64,000 nucleotides of DNA, taken from positions 26,898 through 90,897 of the forward strand of contig CAJFTS010000030.1 in the NCBI GenBank assembly GCA_904420015.1, read 5' to 3'. The notes under the pieces were generated by a model. That model was not told the DNA's origin, made no database searches, and saw nothing but the letters and a program-made list of their open reading frames with translations. Source of the DNA: an uncultured Clostridia bacterium (lineage in GTDB: Bacteria > Bacillota > Clostridia > Oscillospirales > Acutalibacteraceae). The stretch's first letter is position 1; each line of letters starts with the position of its first letter. Below, in pieces: positions 8,316-14,917 of the stretch. The translations under genes were made by a program, and so were the position numbers.

Positions 8316-8998
8316 GCCTGTTTTTGGTGCTGGTGTTGATCCCGGCTACCATTCTGCTGGGAGTTTTCGTTCTCCAGGACCGCGCCTACTATTTTATCAG
8401 CCTGTTGCTGATCGTGTATACCATGCTCCCCTTCCTTCTCCTCTTCGAGAAACGCAAGCCCCAGGCCAGGGAGCTTGTGGTGGTCGCGGTCCTCTGCGCC
8501 ATCGCCGTGGCGGGACGGGCGGCCTTTTTCATGATCCCCCAAGTCAAGCCCGTTATGGCCGTCGTCATCATAACGGGGGTGGCGCTGGGCCCCCAGGCGG
8601 GATTTTTGACCGGGGCGGTCTCCGCCTTTGTCTCCAACTTCTTTTTCGGGCAGGGCCCCTGGACGCCGTGGCAGATGTTCTGCTTCGGCATCGCCGGCTT
8701 CCTGGCGGGCCTCCTCTTCCGGAAAGGGCGGCTTAGGGCCGGCCGGGTTTCCCTCTCCGTCTTTGGCGGGCTTGCCACCCTGGTGATCTACGGCGGGATC
8801 ATGAACCCGGCCTCCCTGCTGATGGGGTCGGCCAAGCTGACCTGGGGGGCGGTGGTGACCTCCTATGCCGCCGGCCTTCCCATGGATCTCATCCATGCGG
8901 CCTCCACGGTGGTCTTTTTGCTGGTTTTGGCAAAGCCCATGCTGGAAAAGCTTACCCGCATCCAGGTCAAATACGGTTTGCTGCGGGAATCCTCGTAA
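8276..8998 (+). CDS. ECF transporter substrate-binding (S) component, CbrT-like, probably cobalamin/cobinamide
   Basis: A 240-aa integral membrane protein with about six hydrophobic segments. The stretch FFFGQGPWTPWQMF near the middle, preceded by a PQVKPVMA motif, resembles the S components predicted or shown (CbrT of Lactobacillus) to import cobalamin. The gene overlaps the ATPase gene by 40 bp and ends the operon; a strong terminator follows. Control by the upstream B12 riboswitch and the two intrinsic-factor-like surface proteins support a corrinoid substrate. The exact corrinoid form cannot be read from sequence. Confidence 0.85.
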   Translation: MPQKRRISLRTLLSLFLVLVLIPATILLGVFVLQDRAYYFISLLLIVYTMLPFLLLFEKRKPQARELVVVAVLCAIAVAGRAAFFMIPQVKPVMAVVIITGVALGPQAGFLTGAVSAFVSNFFFGQGPWTPWQMFCFGIAGFLAGLLFRKGRLRAGRVSLSVFGGLATLVIYGGIMNPASLLMGSAKLTWGAVVTSYAAGLPMDLIHAASTVVFLLVLAKPMLEKLTRIQVKYGLLRESS

Positions 8999-9026
8999 AA
9001 AAGCGGGCAATTTGCCCGCTTTTTTA
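8996..9026 (+). terminator. Terminator of the B12-uptake operon
   Basis: AAAAAAGCGGGCAA pairs with TTGCCCGCTTTTTT right after the S-component stop codon. Confidence 0.9.
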
Positions 9027-9045
9027 CGTTGCCGCCCCTGTTCGG

Positions 9046-9073
9046 TTGAATTTCAGAAAGAATCTGGTATAAT
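9046..9073 (+). promoter_or_regulatory. metG promoter
   Basis: TTGAAT (9046-9051), 16-nt spacer, TATAAT (9068-9073), 45 bp before the metG start. Confidence 0.65.
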
Positions 9074-9118
9074 AATTCTTTATAAACGTCATATCCAAAA
9101 CTGCGAGGAGGAACCAAC

Positions 9119-11089
9119 ATGAGCAAAACCTTTTACATCACCACGCCGATCTATTACCCGTCCGATAAGCTGCACATCGGGCATGCCTATTGCACCGTGG
9201 CGGCCGATACCATGGCGCGGTACAAACGAATGCAGGGATATGACGTGATGTTCTTGACCGGCACCGACGAGCACGGACAGAAGATTGAGGATAAGGCCAA
9301 GGCCAAGGGGGTCACCCCGAAGCAGTATGTCGATGAGATCGTCGACGGCATCCTCAAGCTGTGGAAGCTTCTCAACATCTCAAACGATAAGTTCATCCGC
9401 ACCACCGACGGCTATCACGAGGAAGCGGTCAAGAAGATTTTCAAGCAGCTTTACGACCAGGGGGATATCTACAAGGGCCGGTATGAGGGCTGGTACTGCA
9501 CCCCCTGCGAATCCTTCTGGACCGAGACCCAGCTCAAGGACGGCAAATGCCCCGACTGCGGCCGGGAGGTCAAGCGGTCGGAGGAGGAGGCGTATTTCTT
9601 TAAGCTCTCCGCCTACGCCGATAAGCTGGTGGATTACTATAAGGACCATCCTGATTTTGTCGAGCCCCAGTCCAGGCTCAACGAAATGATCAACAATTTC
9701 ATCAAACCCGGCCTTGAGGACCTGTGCGTTTCCCGCACCTCCTTTACCTGGGGCATCCCGGTGGACTTTGACCCCAAGCACGTGGTCTATGTCTGGATCG
9801 ACGCGTTGAGCAACTACATCACCGCGCTGGGCTACGGCTCCGGCGACGATTCCCTCTACCGCAAATATTGGCCCGCCGACGTGCACCTGGTGGGCAAGGA
9901 GATCGTGCGGTTCCATACCATCATCTGGCCCGCTATGCTCATGGCGCTGGGCCTGCCGCTGCCCAAAAAGGTGTTCGGCCACGGCTGGCTGGTCATCGGC
10001 GGAGGGAAGATGAGCAAATCCAAGGGCAATGTGGTGGACCCGGTGGTGCTCTGCGAGCGGTATGGGGTGGACGCCATCCGGTATTTCCTTCTGCGGGAAA
10101 TCCCCTTCGGCTCGGACGGGAATTTTACCAATGAGGCCCTGGTCAGCCGGATCAATTCCGACCTGGCAAACGACCTTGGCAACCTGGTTTCCCGCACCCT
10201 GGCTATGATCGAAAAGTATTTTGCAGGCACCCTGCCCGCCGAGCGGGAGGCCGAGCCGGTGGATGAAGAATTGATTTCCCTGGCCATGGCGACCAAGAAG
10301 CACGCGGAGAGCTATCTCGACCACATGCAGTTTTCCAGTGCCTTGGCGGAAATCTGGAAGCTCATCTCCCGCACCAACAAGTATATTGATGAAACCATGC
10401 CCTGGGCCCTTGCCAAGGACGAGGCGAAAAGCCCCCGCCTGGCTGCGGTGCTCTATAACCTGGCCGAGTGCATCCGCATCAGCGCCATCCTTATCGCTCC
10501 CTTCATGCCCTCCACCACGCCGGCGATTCTGGCCGGGCTGGGGTTGACCCAGGCGGACGCCATGTGGGAGCAGACGGCGAGCTGGGGCGTTCTTCCCAAA
10601 GCCCTGACGGTGAAAAAGGGGGAAGCCCTTTTCCCCCGCATCGATATGAAGAAGGAGCTCGAGGAGCTGGAAAAGCTCACCGGCCTGGACGCCGCCGGCC
10701 GCACGGTGGAGAAGAAAGAGGGGAAGGCCCCGGAGCAGAAGGAGAAGGCCGAAGGGGTCGCCACCCTCATCGGGATTGAGGATTTTGCCAAGGTGGAGCT
10801 GCGGGCGGCAAAGGTCAAGCAGTGCGAGCCGGTGAAGAAGTCGGATAAGCTTTTGCGGCTTAAGCTCGACGACGGGGAGGGGACCCGGCAGGTGGTGTCC
10901 GGGATCCATCCCTGGTATGAGCCTGCCGATCTGATCGGCAAGACGGTGATCCTGGTGGCCAACCTGAAGCCTGCCAAGCTGCGCGGGGTGGAAAGCTGCG
11001 GGATGATTCTGGCGGCGGACGCGGCCGAGGACGACGTGCGGGTGGTTTTCCTGGACGATACGGTGCCGGCCGGCGCGAAAATCCGGTGA
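9119..11089 (+). CDS. metG: Methionyl-tRNA synthetase
   Basis: A 656-aa class I synthetase that charges tRNA-Met in the cytoplasm. The HIGH motif is at residues 19-22 (LHIGHAYC) and KMSKS at 297-301 (GGGKMSKSKGN). A zinc-knuckle insertion at about 127-148 carries two CxxC pairs (CTPC and CPDC). Residues about 550-656 are the C-terminal tRNA-binding OB domain (family of Trbp111), joined by a Lys/Glu-rich linker. GAGGAGG precedes the ATG. It has its own promoter and is followed by a spacer with one copy of a 58-bp dispersed repeat. Confidence 0.97.
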   Translation: MSKTFYITTPIYYPSDKLHIGHAYCTVAADTMARYKRMQGYDVMFLTGTDEHGQKIEDKAKAKGVTPKQYVDEIVDGILKLWKLLNISNDKFIRTTDGYHEEAVKKIFKQLYDQGDIYKGRYEGWYCTPCESFWTETQLKDGKCPDCGREVKRSEEEAYFFKLSAYADKLVDYYKDHPDFVEPQSRLNEMINNFIKPGLEDLCVSRTSFTWGIPVDFDPKHVVYVWIDALSNYITALGYGSGDDSLYRKYWPADVHLVGKEIVRFHTIIWPAMLMALGLPLPKKVFGHGWLVIGGGKMSKSKGNVVDPVVLCERYGVDAIRYFLLREIPFGSDGNFTNEALVSRINSDLANDLGNLVSRTLAMIEKYFAGTLPAEREAEPVDEELISLAMATKKHAESYLDHMQFSSALAEIWKLISRTNKYIDETMPWALAKDEAKSPRLAAVLYNLAECIRISAILIAPFMPSTTPAILAGLGLTQADAMWEQTASWGVLPKALTVKKGEALFPRIDMKKELEELEKLTGLDAAGRTVEKKEGKAPEQKEKAEGVATLIGIEDFAKVELRAAKVKQCEPVKKSDKLLRLKLDDGEGTRQVVSGIHPWYEPADLIGKTVILVANLKPAKLRGVESCGMILAADAAEDDVRVVFLDDTVPAGAKIR

Positions 11090-11140
11090 CAAAAGGGGAA
11101 GGCCGCGGGTTTGCTTTGCGCAAAAGGACGGATCTCCCCT

Positions 11141-11198
11141 GAAGGGGCCGGGTACCGGCTTAGGCGACGCAAGACAGGGAACCCTTTTCACGCATCAC
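11141..11198 (-). repeat. 58-bp dispersed repeat, copy 1
   Basis: The reverse complement of 11141-11198 matches 13193-13250 at 56 of 58 positions. It begins GTGATG and ends GGCCCCTTC and includes TCTTGCGTCGCCTAAGCC. It lies in the metG-tatD spacer, in the opposite orientation to copy 2. It has no coding potential that I trust. Confidence 0.85.
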
Positions 11199-11213
11199 AT
11201 CCTTCGGGAATAA

Positions 11214-11246
11214 GGACGGCGGGAAAGCAAGGCTGCTTTCCCGCCC
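11214..11246 (+). other. Hairpin upstream of tatD
   Basis: GGCGGGAAAGCA and TGCTTTCCCGCC form a 12-bp stem (11218-11245) with a 4-nt loop. The following T-run is weak, so it may be an inefficient metG terminator or a leader hairpin for tatD, which starts about 34 nt later. Confidence 0.6.
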
Positions 11247-11278
11247 TGTTGTCACCAAACCAAGAAGGAGGGCTTTGT

Positions 11279-12061
11279 TTGCTCCAAGGTATTTTTGATT
11301 CCCACGCCCACTACGACGACGAGGCCTTTGACGGGGATCGGGAGGCGCTGCTGGAAGCGTTGCCCGGCCGGGGGATATGCGGGGTCGTCAACTGCGCCTC
11401 CGACCTGGCGACTGCACAGACCTGTGTGGCCCTTGCCCGGCGTTATCCCTACTTTTATGCGGCGGTGGGGATTCATCCGCATGAGGCGGCCAAGGCGCCC
11501 GCCGACTGGAGGGAGCGCCTGGAGTCCCTTTCGCAGGAGGAAAAGGTGGTGGCCATCGGCGAGATCGGCTTAGACTATCACTATGACTTTTCTCCCCGGG
11601 AGCTGCAAAGGGACCTTCTGGCCGAGCAGCTGGCCTTTGCCAAGGAGCGGGGGCTTCCCGTCATCCTGCATGACCGGGAGGCGCACGGCGATATGATGGA
11701 GCTTTTGCGCAAAGTGCGTCCCAAGGGCGTGATGCACTGCTTTTCCGGCAGTGTGGAGCTGATGCGGGAGACGGTGGCGCTGGGCATGTATATCGGTCTG
11801 GGCGGTGCGGTGACCTTCAAAAACGCACGGGTGCCGGTAGAGGTGGCCAAGGAAGTTCCTCTCGACCGGTTGCTGCTGGAAACCGACTGCCCTTATATGA
11901 CGCCGGTTCCTCTTCGCGGCAAGCGAAACGATTCGGCGAACATCCCCCTTACGGCTGAAAAAATCGCCCAAGTGCGCTCGATGGAGGCGCAGGCGCTGGT
12001 CGATCAGTGCCGAAGGAATACCTGCGAGCTGTTTGGAATTTCGGAGCGCTCGTTATTTTGA
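11279..12061 (+). CDS. tatD: TatD family metal-dependent hydrolase (DNase)
   Basis: A 260-aa TIM-barrel amidohydrolase-fold enzyme. The TTG at 11279 is chosen because AAGGAGGG lies 8 nt before it and the protein then begins right before the family motif FDSHAHYDD (metal ligands His-x-His, residues about 8-10). Other metal and active-site residues seen are the Glu in IGEIGLDYH, HDRE, MHCFSG, and the closing LLLETDCPYM. TatD proteins are 3'-5' DNases with proposed DNA-repair roles. Here the gene pairs with a radical SAM gene 24 bp downstream, an arrangement seen repeatedly in Firmicutes. Confidence 0.95.
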   Translation: MLQGIFDSHAHYDDEAFDGDREALLEALPGRGICGVVNCASDLATAQTCVALARRYPYFYAAVGIHPHEAAKAPADWRERLESLSQEEKVVAIGEIGLDYHYDFSPRELQRDLLAEQLAFAKERGLPVILHDREAHGDMMELLRKVRPKGVMHCFSGSVELMRETVALGMYIGLGGAVTFKNARVPVEVAKEVPLDRLLLETDCPYMTPVPLRGKRNDSANIPLTAEKIAQVRSMEAQALVDQCRRNTCELFGISERSLF

Positions 12062-12084
12062 ATACAGAGAGTGAGAGACCTTCT

Positions 12085-12687
12085 ATGACCATAACCTATG
12101 AAGTGGGGGATTCCCTCTACGTCAACATCACCAACCGCTGTCCCAACGCCTGTGACTTCTGCGTGCGTACCCACGGCGCCAGCTACGGCTCGGCGGACAG
12201 CCTGTGGCTGGAGCGGGAACCGACGGCGGAGGAAATCGAGGCGGATATCGAAAAACGGGAGCTGGGCCGGTATCGGGAGCTGGTGTTTTGCGGCTACGGC
12301 GAACCGCTCGAGCGGATTGACGAGCTGTGCCGGGTCTGCCGGTTTGTCAAACAGAGGCATCCGTCGGTTCAAATCCGGGTCAATACCAACGGCCTTTCCG
12401 ACCTGATCCACCAACGCAGGACGGCGCCTGAGCTGGAAGGGCTTGTGGACGTGCTTTCCATCAGCCTCAACAGCGCCACGCCGGAGGGCTACGACCGGCT
12501 GTGCCACCCGAAATTCGGCCTTGCGGCTCATCCGGCGCTGCTGGCGTTTGCTAAGGACGCGAAAAGCTATGTGCCCCGTGTGGTGCTTTCGGTGGTGGAT
12601 ACCATCGGGGAAGAAGAAATCGAGAAATGCCGTGTCCTGGCAAAGGAAGCGGGAGCGGAATACCGGGTGCGCAAATACATCCCCTGA
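12085..12687 (+). CDS. TatD-associated radical SAM protein
   Basis: A 200-aa radical SAM protein. The cluster motif CPNACDFC (CxxxCxxC) is at residues about 15-22, followed by the GYGEP SAM-binding motif (about 80) and NTNGL (about 107). The length is short for a radical SAM enzyme, but fits the TatD-associated family (TIGR04038). The ATG at 12085 begins MTITYEV, shortly after the tatD stop, so the two are probably cotranscribed. The substrate is unknown for the family. An in-frame longer start at 12007 would lie inside tatD and has no ribosome-binding site. Confidence 0.9.
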   Translation: MTITYEVGDSLYVNITNRCPNACDFCVRTHGASYGSADSLWLEREPTAEEIEADIEKRELGRYRELVFCGYGEPLERIDELCRVCRFVKQRHPSVQIRVNTNGLSDLIHQRRTAPELEGLVDVLSISLNSATPEGYDRLCHPKFGLAAHPALLAFAKDAKSYVPRVVLSVVDTIGEEEIEKCRVLAKEAGAEYRVRKYIP

Positions 12688-12728
12688 GGGAAATGCCTTT
12701 GTGTCCGGTCCGGAACAGATAAAATCAT

Positions 12729-12755
12729 AACCACCGGCCGTGCGGTGGTTTGCAC
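12729..12755 (+). terminator. Hairpin after the radical SAM gene
   Basis: AACCACCG (12729-12736) pairs with CGGTGGTT (12743-12750). Only a short T-stretch follows, so it is a weak terminator candidate. Confidence 0.5.
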
Positions 12756-13092
12756 AGGCCCCTTAGGACCTTTTACCAGCCGAGTCTATAGGCTCACTAA
12801 TAATATTTCTTTTGCATGTGGTGCCCCGCTGCTATTAAAAATAGCGGTGGGGTGCATCCCTTTCAGTTTTCCATATCTTTCATGCTCTGCCATTTTGTTT
12901 TTGTAACGTTTCCTCGCTTCGCTCGGATATTTTTTCTGGGCATCGCTAAAAGCTTTTTGGAACCACCAGCACAGATGGTGGTATTCTGTAACAATAACAA
13001 GCGCCCGGCAAGCATACGGCTTACCGGGCTCTTTTCGTGTACTTGGGCGTCCCCGGTAGGAACCGGGGCGGGCAAAGAAGCGTTCGGGCCCT
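12756..13092. other. Gene-poor, locally AT-rich stretch with several hairpins
   Basis: No gene I trust is here. The stretch holds a hairpin at 12820-12855 (GCCCCGCTGCTATT and its near complement), ACCACCA/TGGTGGT at about 12963-12982, and a terminator-like stem at 13003-13029 (GCCCGGCAAGC with GCTTACCGGGC) followed by TCTTTTC. CCCCGGT/ACCGGGG follows at about 13051-13068. The minus strand has an open frame (12786-13127) whose C-terminal half reads like a Lys/Arg-rich protein (KYPSEARKRYKNKMAEHER). Its N-terminal half looks random and it lacks a ribosome-binding site. It may be a decayed gene. Confidence 0.4.
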
Positions 13093-13192
13093 AAAAAGAG
13101 AGGCGGGTTTTCGCAAAGCCGCCACATAGGGGAGCGCGGACAACGGGGGGTTGAACAGGCCGCCGGGTCAAACCAACAGGGTCATTGGATAG

Positions 13193-13250
13193 GTGATGGG
13201 TGAAAAGGGTACCCTGTCTTGCGTCGCCTAAGCCGGTACCCGGCCCCTTC
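13193..13250 (+). repeat. 58-bp dispersed repeat, copy 2
   Basis: This matches the reverse complement of 11141-11198 at 56 of 58 positions. It is inside a GC-rich, possibly structured stretch (13085-13415) that ends in a strong bidirectional terminator hairpin. Flanking sequence differs between copies, so the repeat unit is probably close to 58 bp. Confidence 0.85.
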
Positions 13251-13414
13251 TTGGACGGCTCCCCCCGCCTGGGAGCGGCAGCTCTGATTGGGCAAAACCG
13301 GCGTATAGGCGGGGAATGCAGACGGCAGGGCGGCGCATCCCTGCGGCGGCACCGGCCCGGGATGGATGGGGACGCCCGCCTTCCCAACAGCCGTCAGACG
13401 CCCCTCGCTGGGAA

Positions 13415-13531
13415 AAGAAAAACCGGGCCTATTTTAATAGGCCCGGTTTTTCTTTCTTTAGCTTGAGGGGTGCTTTGAGGAGGGTATATGTACCCACGCA
13501 AACGGTGCGGCTCCGTTTCTCTTCGGGGTAC
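13415..13531 (-). ncRNA. Candidate small RNA on the minus strand
   Basis: A TATAAT on the minus strand (plus coordinates 13538-13543) with a poor -35 would start an RNA of about 115 nt near 13531. It would end at the strong terminator at 13418-13459. The predicted RNA contains small hairpins (AACGG/CCGTT; GGGTACATATACCC). There is no open frame of note. It matches no RNA family that I recognise, so this is a weak call. Confidence 0.3.
13418..13459. terminator. Strong bidirectional terminator in the gene-poor region
   Basis: AAAAACCGGGCCTATT pairs with AATAGGCCCGGTTTTT, followed by CTTTCTTT on the plus strand and TCTTTTC on the minus strand. No protein gene ends nearby on either strand, which suggests that an untranslated RNA is terminated here. 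Confidence 0.85.
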
Positions 13532-13674
13532 GATTCAATTATACTCAGGTTTCATTGCCCAGTTATGAAATCGGTATGAATAATCTAAAAACATTGTATA
13601 ACAGGTAGGCGGCTTGCCCGTCCGATGGGCCGCCCGGTATGGGCCGTGCCCGGGTGAAAAATAACCACCGAGAA

Positions 13675-13714
13675 GGAACGTTTGTTTGCAATTTCGGAAT
13701 TTGTATGCTAAAAT
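13675..13714 (+). promoter_or_regulatory. lexA promoter with a LexA operator
   Basis: GGAACGTTTGTTTG (13675-13688) fits the Firmicutes SOS box pattern GAAC-N4-GTTC with one change. It overlaps a -35 TTGCAA (13686-13691), which lies 17 nt from a -10 TAAAAT (13709-13714). This layout suits LexA autorepression. Confidence 0.6.
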
Positions 13715-13795
13715 AGAAAAAACCAATAGCCAGCGCGTCATCGCAGCGGCGCCGGAGCCGTCCGGCGGCCTGCGTGAGGATAGGAGGAGCAGGCG

Positions 13796-14389
13796 ATGAA
13801 GGAAATCAGCGAGGCTCAGGCGAGGATTTATAATTTTCTTAGGGAGCGCATCCAAACGGACGGCGTCCCCCCTTCCGTACGGGAAATCTGCACGGCCACC
13901 GGCATCCGTTCCACGTCCACGGTACACTATCATCTCAAAGCGCTGGAGAACGCCGGCTATATCAGCCGGGACGAAGGGCTCAACCGGTCGATCCGCATTG
14001 CGGGGGAAAACGCCCGGTTTATCCCGGTGCTCGGGCGTGTTACCGCCGGACAGCCCATCTTGGCGGTGGAAAATGTGGAGGATTACCTTCCTTTCCCCAG
14101 CCGCCGTAAGCAGGGCAGCGAGTTGTTCGCCCTTCGGGTCATGGGAGAAAGCATGATCGGCGCGGGCATTTTGGATGGGGACATTATCGTGGTGGAGCGT
14201 ACCCCTACCGCCAAGAACGGGGAGATCGTCGTGGTTCTCATCGACGACGAGGCCACCTGCAAGCGGTTCTATAAAGAGAACGGGCATTACCGCCTCCAGC
14301 CGGAAAATCCCACAATGGAACCGATTATCACCGACCATGTTTCGATTTTGGGAAAGGTGGTTTCCTGCATCCGGTACTATGAGCCGTAA
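13796..14389 (+). CDS. lexA: LexA SOS-response repressor
   Basis: A 197-aa repressor of the DNA-damage response. Residues 1-70 are the winged HTH (SVREICTATGIRSTSTVHYH recognition region). The self-cleavage site Ala-Gly is in VTAGQP (about residues 85-86). The catalytic Ser is in GESMIGAG (about residue 118) and the Lys in DEATCKRFY (about 156). In the SOS response RecA filaments trigger self-cleavage and derepression. TAGGAGGAG precedes the ATG. A LexA-like operator sits over its promoter. It is a single-gene unit closed by a terminator. Confidence 0.96.
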   Translation: MKEISEAQARIYNFLRERIQTDGVPPSVREICTATGIRSTSTVHYHLKALENAGYISRDEGLNRSIRIAGENARFIPVLGRVTAGQPILAVENVEDYLPFPSRRKQGSELFALRVMGESMIGAGILDGDIIVVERTPTAKNGEIVVVLIDDEATCKRFYKENGHYRLQPENPTMEPIITDHVSILGKVVSCIRYYEP

Positions 14390-14404
14390 GGGAGGAAAAA
14401 CGAA

Positions 14405-14456
14405 CGGGCCCCTGCCGTCGCCGCAGCTGCAAGCGGGCCATGGCAGGGGCTTTTTC
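14405..14456 (+). terminator. lexA terminator
   Basis: GCCCCTGCC and GGCAGGGGC form the closing stem around a loop of about 30 nt, followed by TTTTT at about 14451. Confidence 0.75.
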
Positions 14457-14493
14457 AGAATGGCTTTGCTCTTTATAAGAGGATTGCCGGCGG

Positions 14494-14664
14494 CTACTTA
14501 TGGTTGCTGTCCACCCAGTTTTTGTTTTGGATGACATGATCCTCGTCGGGGATGGCCATGTTGGTATCCGCATCCCGGGAATCGGGGTGGGTGATGGCCT
14601 GGTAATAAAACGCGCCGGTCAGCCTCTCCGGCCGGGCGGATTTTTTGTCTTTCTTTTTCATCAT
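14494..14664 (-). CDS. Small conserved protein, DUF3787-like
   Basis: A 56-aa protein starting with tandem Met codons at 14664, preceded by a near-perfect AAGGAGGTG with 5-nt spacing, which argues strongly that it is real. The N-terminus is Lys-rich. The C-terminal pattern IPDEDHVIQNKNWVDSNHK resembles the conserved tail of DUF3787, a small family of unknown function in Clostridia. It stands alone on the minus strand between lexA and glnA. No catalytic motif or membrane segment is visible. Confidence 0.75.
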   Translation of the reverse strand: MMKKKDKKSARPERLTGAFYYQAITHPDSRDADTNMAIPDEDHVIQNKNWVDSNHK

Positions 14665-14784
14665 AGACGCACCTCCTTGCATTAATGTGTACCCTTGCTT
14701 TCTTCTTTATGCGTCTTAATCCGTCGGCGGATTTTACCAATCCCAGCAGGGGAAAGCACCGCCATTTTGGGGCAAAATAAGACC

Positions 14785-14813
14785 TTGAACGGCAATCGCA
14801 ACAATGCTATAAT
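14785..14813 (+). promoter_or_regulatory. glnA promoter
   Basis: TTGAAC (14785-14790), 17-nt spacer, TATAAT (14808-14813). It leaves a 5' leader of about 100 nt before the GTG start. Confidence 0.75.
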
Positions 14814-14917
14814 GGGATGCAATGGAAGAAAAGCGCCGAACGTGGAAGTTTTATGGGCTTGGCGGCGGTGTTGCCAGGAGGATGCAATCCTCTTGTAAAG
14901 AAAAAGGAGGCAAAACT

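Noticed and set aside
8866..9126. Minus-strand frame over the ECF S gene end and metG promoter
   Set aside because: It crosses a terminator and a consensus promoter and has no family-like sequence.
12366..12385. A GGTTCAAATCC-like T-loop that could hint at a tRNA
   Set aside because: It is inside the radical SAM coding sequence and has no acceptor or anticodon stem around it.
13085..13415. RNase P RNA, tmRNA, SRP RNA or T-box in the gene-poor region
   Set aside because: None of the conserved cores (for example the P4 strand of RNase P or the T-box GGTGG motif) is present on either strand.
13200..13466. 88-codon plus-strand frame sharing its first 17 residues with the minus-strand frame opposite metG
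   Set aside because: The shared residues come from the 58-bp non-coding repeat. There is no ribosome-binding site and the frame runs into the terminator hairpin.
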